DNA of 55,447 nt from Prevotellaceae bacterium UBA2738 (GTDB taxonomy: Bacteria; Bacteroidota; Bacteroidia; Bacteroidales; Bacteroidaceae), in contig DEJW01000024.1 of NCBI GenBank assembly GCA_002353585.1, forward strand, positions 24,290 through 79,736, written 5' to 3'. A program made the translations under genes and the position numbers. Position 1 is the first letter of the stretch. Every line of letters begins with the position of its first letter. This document shows positions 48,174-55,447 of this stretch, one piece after another. Below the pieces are notes generated by a model, which worked only from the letters and a program-made list of their open reading frames with translations, searched no databases and was not told where the DNA came from.

Positions 48174-48809
48174 CTAAAAACGAAAAGTTACTCTATGGTA
48201 CGGCGTAATGCCGTACTTTTTTATTGCCTCACGGTGCTTCACTGTGGGGTAGCCCTTGTTTGACAGCCAGTCGTACTGAGGGTACTCAGCAGCGAGGTTG
48301 TTCATAAAATCATCACGATAGGTCTTGGCGAGAATGCTTGCCGCTGCTATGGCGAGGTATTTGCCGTCGCCCTTCACTATCGTGGTGTGAGGCAGGGGTT
48401 GGCAGTCATAAAGCAAGGGCATGTTCTCATAGCAGTCAATGGTGCTATGATCGACGGACGGATAATAGGGGTCGAAACGGTTGCCATCTATTATCAGTGC
48501 CTCTGGCTTCACCTTCAGTTGGTCTATCGCCCTGTGCATAGCGAGGTAGGATGCATGGAGGATGTTTATCTTGTCTATCTCCTGAGCCGTACACACTCCC
48601 ACAGCCCACGCTATGGCATCGCGCTCTATCTGCTCTCGCAACTGATAGCGAGCCTTCTCAGTCAACTGCTTCGAGTCGTTCAGCACATCGTTATGATAGT
48701 CGTCAGGCAAGATTACGGCTGCTGCGTACACAGGACCAGCAAGGCATCCCCTACCCGCCTCGTCGCAGCCAGCCTCAATCTTCCCAGTATAATAATGTGG
48801 TAAAAGCAT
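48174..48809 (-). CDS. rnhB: Ribonuclease HII
   Basis: This 211-residue protein is of normal length. It has GCDEAGRGCLAGPVYAAAVI with the first catalytic Asp-Glu pair, LNDSKQLTEKAR, and a C-terminal YGITPYHRVTF. It cleaves RNA in RNA-DNA hybrids, including single ribonucleotides. Its start overlaps the stop of the lipoprotein gene upstream by 1 nt (TGATG), so it is probably co-translated with an apparently unrelated gene. The leu operon terminator is embedded in its 3' end. Confidence 0.96.
   Translation of the reverse strand: MLLPHYYTGKIEAGCDEAGRGCLAGPVYAAAVILPDDYHNDVLNDSKQLTEKARYQLREQIERDAIAWAVGVCTAQEIDKINILHASYLAMHRAIDQLKVKPEALIIDGNRFDPYYPSVDHSTIDCYENMPLLYDCQPLPHTTIVKGDGKYLAIAAASILAKTYRDDFMNNLAAEYPQYDWLSNKGYPTVKHREAIKKYGITPYHRVTFRF
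48198..48222 (+). terminator. leu operon terminator embedded in the rnhB 3' end
   Basis: GTACGGC (48198-48204) pairs perfectly with GCCGTAC (48210-48216) around GTAAT and is followed by TTTTTTA. It lies inside the convergent rnhB coding region, where the antisense codons spell the conserved KKYGITPYHR end. Confidence 0.85.
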
Positions 48810-50101
48810 CAGTCCTTTAGTTTGAATGTTACTTCCTTAACAAGGCGGAGGTGGCATTTAGCTTCATTACCTTCTATTTGAACTGTATTTGACCCGAATG
48901 ATGAACTCCACTTAAACGCCAATTGTGAGTCATTATAATAGAAGTAATCGCTAAATGGATACTTATCCGCAGTCTTCTTTGCATTGTTTGCTGTATCTAT
49001 AGCGCTAGCAATCTTAGTCAATCCTGCTTGAGTCTTTATGTTATTATACTGCTCCAACGTAGGAACGCTCCAACCAGTAATATCGCCTTCCGAGTATTCG
49101 ACTATCTGGTCTTGGGCACAGTCTTGCTTAGCATAGAGCAAACCTTTATCTCCATCAAGATAGGCAAGCACATGACCTTCGAATACAATTCCAGACTCTG
49201 TAGGCATTGCGCTAACAAGGAAAGTCTCTCCATCAGTATCTATTGCCCCTGTACCATCACCACTTCCTATTGGTGTCAGGACGAGTTCTTCATCAATAGC
49301 ATCACCCCAACCCTCAGATGTAACGGTCACAGTCAGTTCGCGGTTAGTGACATTCGCGCCTGTACCAGAGAAATGATATGGTGTGCCAGCAAGGAGTTTG
49401 GCATTATAAGAGGATGTATATGACTGCTTGGTATCGTCTGTCATAGTCTGCGTTATGGTAAGCGTAGTAGGAGCACTGACACTTGGGAACACATACGCAA
49501 CAGCCGACTTCCACGTTGTGCCGTCACTCTGCTTCGTAAGGTCGAGTGTGGCTGTGGTGGTGCCTGCATACTCTCCTGCCAGGTTCATAGACTCTCTCAA
49601 TGCGCCAAGTTTAACACTCACAGCCTTGACATCTGAAGAAATATTATTTAATGTAAAATCAACAGCAGCGACAGCATAGGAGAGTGTCAGAGGCAGTTCT
49701 GTCTCATCATCCACCGTAGCATTCTTTGTGCAACGCATTACGGGCTTTGTGAAGTATCCGTTTCCTGCTGTCACCATATTATTTTCTGGTACATCATCAT
49801 TGCCCGCATCTGCTCCTGCTATGGCATAGAAGGTGTAGTCGCCAGACACTAAAGAGAGATTTACTGATGTAGCACCCTCCTCTGTCACACTTGCCATCTT
49901 CTCCACCAGTCCGTCGGCATTGACGGCATAGATGGTCAGGGGCATTGGTATGTCCACGTTAGAGTCACCAGACTTAGAGGTTACCAGTACGCTGTAGGTA
50001 TCGTCCTGAGCTACTACAGAGCTGATTTTATCGCCAAGGTCTATCTGCTGGCATGATGCAAGGAGCAATGCAGAAGCTGTAAAAGTAAAAATCTGTTTCA
50101 T
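48809..50101 (-). CDS. Fimbrial-type lipoprotein (FimB/Mfa2-like)
   Basis: This is a 430-residue lipoprotein; the lipobox LLLASC gives Cys17. Two beta-rich domains (about residues 35-260) recall Bacteroidetes fimbrial subunits of the FimB/Mfa2 type (MPLTIYAVNADGLVEKMASV, SLVSGDYTFYAIAGADAGND). The C-terminal region (about 290-430; GWSVPTLEQYNNI, FKWSSSFGSN) resembles a FISUMP-like or tip domain. It probably sits on the outer surface. No fimbrillin or chaperone gene is adjacent. Its stop overlaps rnhB. Confidence 0.6.
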   Translation of the reverse strand: MKQIFTFTASALLLASCQQIDLGDKISSVVAQDDTYSVLVTSKSGDSNVDIPMPLTIYAVNADGLVEKMASVTEEGATSVNLSLVSGDYTFYAIAGADAGNDDVPENNMVTAGNGYFTKPVMRCTKNATVDDETELPLTLSYAVAAVDFTLNNISSDVKAVSVKLGALRESMNLAGEYAGTTTATLDLTKQSDGTTWKSAVAYVFPSVSAPTTLTITQTMTDDTKQSYTSSYNAKLLAGTPYHFSGTGANVTNRELTVTVTSEGWGDAIDEELVLTPIGSGDGTGAIDTDGETFLVSAMPTESGIVFEGHVLAYLDGDKGLLYAKQDCAQDQIVEYSEGDITGWSVPTLEQYNNIKTQAGLTKIASAIDTANNAKKTADKYPFSDYFYYNDSQLAFKWSSSFGSNTVQIEGNEAKCHLRLVKEVTFKLKD

Positions 50102-50157
50102 AATATTATTTGGTTGTGCATTTAATTTGTTATTGCAATTTTAGTTAGTCTTTTTAC

Positions 50158-50194
50158 ACAAAAAAGGAGCAGGTTGCCAATAGCTTCCTGCCCC
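50158..50194 (-). terminator. Terminator of the carB-DUF4301 unit
   Basis: On the minus strand GGGGCAGG pairs with CCTGCTCC (one G-U pair) and is followed by six or more T. It lies about 55 bp past the DUF4301-like gene. Confidence 0.82.
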
Positions 50195-50248
50195 TTCCTA
50201 TCTGTTCTTTTACTTTTTCATACTTGTAAAAACCCTTGTAATTAAGAA

Positions 50249-51763
50249 TTACTGATGCTGCTCACGAAGCAAATCGTTTACAGTCTTTACTGGGTTGAAT
50301 GTGCCGAGTGGAACTTCTACGAAGATGGTGTTCCAGTCAGACATAGCACCATTCCAGAGACCTGGCAACTCGAGTGCCAGCAACTCCTTACCATTCTTAG
50401 ACTTGCTTGAGATGAAGCCTGTGGTGCGATCAACATAGTCAGGCAGGTTGAAGGCGTTGCCCTTGTAATCCTTAACAGCACAAACGAGGTCAACAGGGTT
50501 GAAGTGTGTGCCCTCCTTGAAGTACTTCATGTACTGCTCGTTATTCTTGTCTATCTGGCTTGACTCAAGAATCTGCAGAGAGTAAGTGCCATCCTGATTG
50601 TAAGCAAGGAACGGACCACCACCAGGCTCACCTACGTTCTTCACCATACCAGCCACACGCATTGGACGGTTCAGCTTCTTCTTCAGGTAGATAGCGAGGT
50701 CTGTATCCTCCAAGTCTTTCAGGTCTTTCTTCACGCAGCAGAGCTCATGCTTTACAAAGCGTGCTATCTCAACCAGTTTTTCGTGGTCGTACTTGCCAGA
50801 ATCGAGCAGTTCGAGATACTCAAAAGCCTTCTTCTGCAGGGTTACGAGCACACCAGCGATAACCTGCTTCCACTCTACTGTCTCAGGCTTCAAGCGGTCT
50901 GGCACCACATTGTCGATATTCTTTACGAAGATAACGTCAGCAGCTATCTCGTTGAGGTTCTCGATAAGAGCTCCGTGACCACCTGGACGGAACAGCAGAG
51001 AGCCGTCCTCGTTACGGAACGGTGTGCCGTCAGGGTTAGCAGCTACGGTATCGGTAGAAGGCTTCTGCTCAGAGAAAGAGATGTCATACTTCACGCCAAA
51101 CTTCTTAGCATATCCGTCAGCCTTCTCTGCCACCTTAGCCTTGAAGTAATCGAGGTGCTCATGTGACACTGTAAAGTGCACGTTAGCCTCACCATTAGAT
51201 GCTGCATACATAGCACCCTCCACCAGATGCTCCTCCATTGGGGTGCGGGCACCTTCTGGATAGCTGTGGAACAGGAGCATGCCCTTTGGCAACTGTCCGT
51301 AGTTCAGACCGTCCTTAGAAAGCATACCCTTGGCAACAGACTTATAGTCGCCCTCAGCTATGAGTTCCTTGATGCCCTTGCCCTTCTGTGCCTTGAGCAG
51401 AGCGTCGAGAGCGTCGTAGAAGGCAAACTTCTCGATATTGTCAAAATACTTCTTCTCGAAGTCGGTTGTTGGCACACTGTAGTCAGCATCCACGAATGCG
51501 AACATATCCTTGAACATACGGCTTGCAGCACCTGATGCAGGCACGAACTTCACAATCTTCTTGCCCTGAGCCTTGTAGTCGTTCCACACCTTTACATACT
51601 GCTTCACTTCGTCGGCTGTAGGAGCCACGATGCCAGCGCCGATAGTTGCTGAGCCTTCGAGTTTGAGGAATGGGAATCCTGTCTTAAACTCACCCAGCTG
51701 CTGTTCAAACTTCTCCACGCTGATACCTTTAGCCTGGAGTTGCTTTAAGTCTTTCTCTTCCAT
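50249..51763 (-). CDS. DUF4301 family protein
   Basis: This is a 504-residue cytoplasmic protein. IVKFVPASGAASRMFKD near residue 70-86 and LFRPGGHGALIENLNEI resemble nucleotide-sugar pyrophosphorylases, and the overall pattern matches DUF4301, known mostly in Bacteroidetes. A role in nucleotidyl transfer is possible but unproven. It starts 35 bp after carB with no promoter between them, so the two are likely co-transcribed. Confidence 0.85.
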   Translation of the reverse strand: MEEKDLKQLQAKGISVEKFEQQLGEFKTGFPFLKLEGSATIGAGIVAPTADEVKQYVKVWNDYKAQGKKIVKFVPASGAASRMFKDMFAFVDADYSVPTTDFEKKYFDNIEKFAFYDALDALLKAQKGKGIKELIAEGDYKSVAKGMLSKDGLNYGQLPKGMLLFHSYPEGARTPMEEHLVEGAMYAASNGEANVHFTVSHEHLDYFKAKVAEKADGYAKKFGVKYDISFSEQKPSTDTVAANPDGTPFRNEDGSLLFRPGGHGALIENLNEIAADVIFVKNIDNVVPDRLKPETVEWKQVIAGVLVTLQKKAFEYLELLDSGKYDHEKLVEIARFVKHELCCVKKDLKDLEDTDLAIYLKKKLNRPMRVAGMVKNVGEPGGGPFLAYNQDGTYSLQILESSQIDKNNEQYMKYFKEGTHFNPVDLVCAVKDYKGNAFNLPDYVDRTTGFISSKSKNGKELLALELPGLWNGAMSDWNTIFVEVPLGTFNPVKTVNDLLREQHQ

Positions 51764-51798
51764 GTTTTGATTTGAGGTTTTGTTATTATTATTTTGGT

Positions 51799-54700
51799 TT
51801 ACGAATTATATTCCTGCCAGCTCTTAATCTTGATATCCTCTTCCTTAAGAGCACAGAATGCCTCGATGAACGCCTTGGCAAGACGCACATTGGTCATCAG
51901 CGGAATGTTGTGGTCTATGGCGCCACGACGTATGCGATAGCCGTTGGTCAGCTCACGCTTGCTGTGATTCTTAGGCACGTTGATGATGAGGTCGAACTTG
52001 TGGTCGGCTATCATGTCCATCACCTTGTTCTCGCCATCCTCGTCAGGCCATGACACCTCAGTGGCGTTCACGCCGTTCTCCTGCAGGAACTTAGCCGTGC
52101 CGTGTGTGGCATACACCTTATAGCCCTTCTTCACCAGTTGGCTAGCTGGCTCGAGCAGGCTCACCTTACCCTTGGCAGCACCTGAAGAAATCAGCACGCT
52201 CTGCTTAGGCAGACGATAGCCCGTAGCGATGAGGGCATTGAGCAGTGCCTCGTTGAGGTCGTCACCCAGACAGCCTACCTCACCTGTTGAAGACATGTCG
52301 ACACCCAATACTGGGTCGGCATTCTGCAGACGGGCGAATGAGAACTGGCTTGCCTTGACACCTATGCGGTCAATGTCAAACTCAAACTTGCTTGGACGCT
52401 CGTAGTGTGCGTCGAGCATTATCTTGGTAGCTGTCTCGATGAAGTTGCGCTTGAGTATCTTGCTCACGAATGGGAACGAACGTGAAGCTCTCAGGTTACA
52501 CTCTATCACCTTCAGCTCGCGGTTCTTAGCCAGGAACTGTATGTTGAACGGACCTGAGATGTTCAGCTCCTTAGCAATCTTCTGCGATACCTTCTTTATC
52601 TGTCTTACAGTAGAGAAATAGATGTGCTGGGCAGGGAATATCATCGTAGCATCGCCTGAGTGCACTCCTGCATACTCCACATGCTCTGAGATGGCATACT
52701 CCACTACCTCGCCCTTGTCGGCTACAGCGTCAAACTCTATCTCCTTAGTGTCCTGCATAAACTGAGAAACCACCACTGGGAACTCCTTGCTCACCTCTGT
52801 TGCCATCTCGAGGAAGCGATGCAGCTCGTCATAGTCGTAGCAGACGTTCATCGCAGCACCTGAGAGCACGTAAGAAGGACGAACCAATACAGGGAAACCT
52901 ACCTCCTCAACAAAGCTCTTGATGTCGTCAAACGATGTGAGGGCTCTCCATGCAGGCTGGTCTATGCCCAGCTTGTCGAGCATAGCCGAGAACTTATCAC
53001 GATTCTCAGCGCGGTCGATATCTACAGGTGATGTACCCAATACAGGCACACCCTGACGATAAAGCTTCATGGCGAGGTTGTTAGGTATCTGTCCACCCAC
53101 TGACACGATGACACCGCGAGGCTGCTCCAACTCTATCACGTCGAGCACGCGCTCCAATGACAGTTCGTCGAAGTAGAGGCGGTCACACATATCGTAGTCT
53201 GTTGACACGGTCTCAGGGTTGTAGTTTATCATGATTGACTTGTAGCCCAACTTGCGAGCTGTGTTGATAGCATTCACTGAACACCAGTCAAACTCTACAC
53301 TTGAACCGATACGATAAGCACCTGAACCCAAGACGATTACAGACTTTTCATTCTTGTAGTAGTTTATGTCATAGCCTGGTGTGTATGGCTTGCCGTCAGG
53401 CTCAGCAAATGCAGGTGTGTGGGTATAGGTGAAGTAGAGGTAGTTGGTCAGTTCAGGGTGCTCAGAAGCCACTGTTGGGATGCGCTTCACTGATGGCAGA
53501 ATGCCCTTAGCCTTACGAGCCTGACGTACGGCAAGGTTCTCCTTCTCCATATTGCCACCCTTTGGTTTGAGCACGAAGCGACCTATCTGGAAGTCACTGA
53601 ATCCGCACTGCTTAGCCTCAAGCAGCAGAGCATCTGGCAGTTCCTCGAGAGAGTTGTACTTCTTCAGTTCCAGCTTGAGGTCAACAATATGCTTCAGTCG
53701 CTCCAGGAACCACACATCTATCTTTGTGAGTTCCTCGATGCGCTCCACGCTGTAGCCCTCTTCCAGAGCCTGTGCTATAGCAAAGATACGCAGGTCGGTT
53801 GGGTTGGCGAGTTCCTCCTCCACATTGTCGAAATGAACGTGCTCGTTGCCCACGAATCCGTGCATACCCTGACCTATCATACGCAAGCCCTTCTGTATCA
53901 TCTCCTCGAATGAGCGACCTATTGACATAATCTCGCCCACAGACTTCATTGACGAGCCGATAAGACGAGACACACCAGCAAACTTGGTGAGGTCCCAGCG
54001 AGGTATCTTACATATCATGTAGTCAAGGCTTGGAGCCACATAAGCTGATGATGTGGTGCCCATCTCACCTATCTGGTCGAGAGTGTAGCCCAGTGCTATC
54101 TTAGCTGCTACGAAGGCGAGAGGATAACCTGTTGCCTTAGAAGCCAGAGCTGAAGAACGTGACAGACGGGCATTTATCTCGATGATGCGATAGTCGTTGG
54201 TCTCAGCGTTGAATGCAAACTGTATGTTACACTCACCCACGATGTTGAGGTGACGAACGCACTTGATGGTTATCTCCTGCAGCATCTTCACCTGTTCCTC
54301 AGTCAGCGAGCAGGTAGGAGCCACCACAATTGACTCACCAGTATGAATGCCCAGAGGGTCGAAGTTCTCCATTGAGGCAACGGTGAAGCAGTGGTCGTTG
54401 GCATCGCGAATGCACTCAAACTCTATCTCCTTCCAGCCCTTCAGCGACTCTTCCACGAGTATCTGAGGTGCAAAGGTGAAGGCACTCTCTGCCAGTTCCA
54501 CGAAACGCTTCTCGTCAGGGCATATACCTGAACCCAGACCGCCCAGAGCGTATGCTGAACGTATCATGATAGGATAGCCTATCTCGCGTGCAGCCTTCAG
54601 CGCGTCGTCCATTGACTCCACAGCGTGGCTCACAGGGGTCTTGAGCTGTATCTCATCGAGTTTCTTGACGAAAAGGTCACGGTCCTCAGTGTACATAATA

Positions 54701-55059
54701 GCCTCAACTGATGTGCCGAGCACCTCTACCCCATACTCCTTGAGTACACCCTTCTGATAGAGTTCCGTACCACAGTTGAGTGCTGTCTGTCCGCCAAAGG
54801 CAAGCAGTATGCCGTCTGGGCGTTCTTTCTTGATAATCTCAGTCACAAAATGAGGGGTTACAGGCTGAAAGTAAACCTTGTCGGCTATACCCTCTGAGGT
54901 CTGTATCGTTGCAATGTTAGGGTTTACCAATACTGAGCTGATACCCTCCTCGCGCAGAGCCTTCAATGCCTGTGAACCTGAGTAGTCAAACTCACCAGCC
55001 TGACCTATCTTCAGTGCTCCAGAACCGAGAACCAATACTTTCGTCAATTTCTTTTTCAT
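51799..55059 (-). CDS. carB: Carbamoyl-phosphate synthase large subunit
   Basis: This protein has 1086 residues from the ATG giving MKKKLTKVLVLGSGALKIGQ. An in-frame start 48 bp upstream is rejected because it leaves no room after the -7 box. It has two homologous ATP-grasp halves (FDYSGSQALKALREEG, EFDWCSVNAINTARKLGYKS), each with VLVNPN/MINYNPE-type loops, and a C-terminal MGS-like allosteric domain (about residues 960-1075). It makes carbamoyl phosphate from glutamine-derived ammonia, bicarbonate and ATP for arginine and pyrimidines. carA is not in this window. Confidence 0.97.
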   Translation of the reverse strand: MKKKLTKVLVLGSGALKIGQAGEFDYSGSQALKALREEGISSVLVNPNIATIQTSEGIADKVYFQPVTPHFVTEIIKKERPDGILLAFGGQTALNCGTELYQKGVLKEYGVEVLGTSVEAIMYTEDRDLFVKKLDEIQLKTPVSHAVESMDDALKAAREIGYPIMIRSAYALGGLGSGICPDEKRFVELAESAFTFAPQILVEESLKGWKEIEFECIRDANDHCFTVASMENFDPLGIHTGESIVVAPTCSLTEEQVKMLQEITIKCVRHLNIVGECNIQFAFNAETNDYRIIEINARLSRSSALASKATGYPLAFVAAKIALGYTLDQIGEMGTTSSAYVAPSLDYMICKIPRWDLTKFAGVSRLIGSSMKSVGEIMSIGRSFEEMIQKGLRMIGQGMHGFVGNEHVHFDNVEEELANPTDLRIFAIAQALEEGYSVERIEELTKIDVWFLERLKHIVDLKLELKKYNSLEELPDALLLEAKQCGFSDFQIGRFVLKPKGGNMEKENLAVRQARKAKGILPSVKRIPTVASEHPELTNYLYFTYTHTPAFAEPDGKPYTPGYDINYYKNEKSVIVLGSGAYRIGSSVEFDWCSVNAINTARKLGYKSIMINYNPETVSTDYDMCDRLYFDELSLERVLDVIELEQPRGVIVSVGGQIPNNLAMKLYRQGVPVLGTSPVDIDRAENRDKFSAMLDKLGIDQPAWRALTSFDDIKSFVEEVGFPVLVRPSYVLSGAAMNVCYDYDELHRFLEMATEVSKEFPVVVSQFMQDTKEIEFDAVADKGEVVEYAISEHVEYAGVHSGDATMIFPAQHIYFSTVRQIKKVSQKIAKELNISGPFNIQFLAKNRELKVIECNLRASRSFPFVSKILKRNFIETATKIMLDAHYERPSKFEFDIDRIGVKASQFSFARLQNADPVLGVDMSSTGEVGCLGDDLNEALLNALIATGYRLPKQSVLISSGAAKGKVSLLEPASQLVKKGYKVYATHGTAKFLQENGVNATEVSWPDEDGENKVMDMIADHKFDLIINVPKNHSKRELTNGYRIRRGAIDHNIPLMTNVRLAKAFIEAFCALKEEDIKIKSWQEYNS

Positions 55060-55117
55060 TGTCTTTCTAAATACGTATTTTTGTTTAATGTTAGTCGTTA
55101 GATTCAATAACTGCCTA

Positions 55118-55148
55118 CAAAGGTACGAAATATTTTTCTTTCTTCAAA
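55118..55148 (-). promoter_or_regulatory. carB promoter
   Basis: The minus-strand -7 box TACCTTTG (plus 55118-55125) and TTTG (plus 55145-55148) are separated by 19 bp. Confidence 0.8.
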
Positions 55149-55227
55149 ACATCTTAACCATGTTTTTCACACAAAAGATTTTAACATTTCAAGATTTCCG
55201 TACGACTAAGACCATCACCCCCATCTG

Positions 55228-55305
55228 TAAAAGTAATGCTTTTAGCGCTAAAAGTAATGCTTTTATACCATAAAAGTAATGCTTTTATCTATTAAAAGCA
55301 ATGCC
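55228..55305. repeat. Four palindromic repeats TAAAAGTAATGCTTTTA, 21-22 bp apart
   Basis: Full copies lie at 55228-55244, 55249-55265 and 55271-55287, with a partial copy from 55293. Each has AAAAG/CTTTT arms around TAATG. The spacing equals two helical turns, so all copies face the same side of DNA, as for operator sites. They lie 80-160 bp upstream of the carB promoter. Confidence 0.8.
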
Positions 55306-55306
55306 T

Positions 55307-55432
55307 CTGCAACGCACTAATTACCAAGCAGTTACAGGGGTCGTTTTTACACTCTCCCAATCCCTTGTTTTGCACATTTTCGCTCTTTTGTGCATCTCCG
55401 TTTTTAACATTTCGGGGCTCGATGCGTTGCAG
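55307..55432. mobile_element. MITE-like element bounded by a 10-bp inverted repeat
   Basis: CTGCAACGCA (55307-55316) and TGCGTTGCAG (55423-55432) are perfect inverted repeats enclosing about 106 bp with no gene. No target duplication is visible. An octamer tandem GTGTTGCA starts inside the right repeat and runs to the window end (55447), so the boundary is uncertain. Confidence 0.45.
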
Positions 55433-55447
55433 TGTTGCAGTGTTGCA

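Noticed and set aside
55228..55305. CRISPR-like array
   Set aside because: 17-bp units with 4-5-bp gaps leave no room for spacers; better read as operator sites.

Overview
The window reads as a chromosome segment from a member of the Bacteroidales, most probably a Prevotella-like organism (Prevotellaceae). The main grounds are the promoters: most transcription units start behind the Bacteroidetes-type -7 box TAnnTTTG, often with TTTG 19-20 bp further upstream. Ribosome binding sites are mostly weak and A-rich. Typical family markers are a Bacteroidetes-type RNA polymerase omega subunit, a Porin_10-type porin, proteins resembling DUF4293, DUF4301, DUF4421 and DUF3616, an RseC-RnfBCDGEA operon, and a leu operon with two LeuA-like enzymes. 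No species can be named from the sequence alone.

Layout. 1-5.2 kb: the end of a tRNA, an OmpA-like protein, a secreted GH105-GH28 pectin-degrading fusion, tRNA-Arg(ACG) and the L21-L27 ribosomal protein pair. 5.2-12.9 kb: minus-strand genes for a WecG/TagA/CpsF glycosyltransferase, QueC, a porin, small membrane proteins, an RluA-type pseudouridine synthase and pyruvate kinase. 13-18.6 kb: the plus-strand Rnf electron-transport operon, in which RnfB lacks its usual ferredoxin domains and shares a C-terminal tail with RnfC. 18.8-29.2 kb: housekeeping genes (acyl-CoA synthetase, UvrB, BamD, omega, a DUF3616 protein, MltG, ribosomal protein S1, and endonuclease III just beyond).

29.9-40.9 kb is the accessory region. 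Two nearly identical DnaQ-like exonuclease genes flank a repeat- and palindrome-rich stretch and a WYL-domain regulator. These are followed by an Mrr-like restriction endonuclease, a DUF262-HNH (GmrSD-like) nuclease, a small secreted repeat protein, an AAA+ ATPase with two unrecognised partner genes and a 26-residue basic peptide, a block of octamer repeats and stem-loops, and an HU-like protein. Three promoters here (WYL gene, secreted protein, AAA+ operon) carry the same palindrome at the same distance from the -7 box. This suggests one regulon, probably controlled by the WYL protein.

40.9-55.4 kb returns to ordinary genes: a DUF4421 protein, a HAD phosphatase, leuA-leuC-leuD-leuA2 for leucine/isoleucine synthesis, RNase HII, a fimbrial-type lipoprotein, a DUF4301 protein and carB. 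Intergenic regions throughout are rich in short repeats: 7-bp tandem tracts, a tandem hairpin array, long inverted repeats in the leu operon, and a 21-22-bp periodic palindrome upstream of carB.
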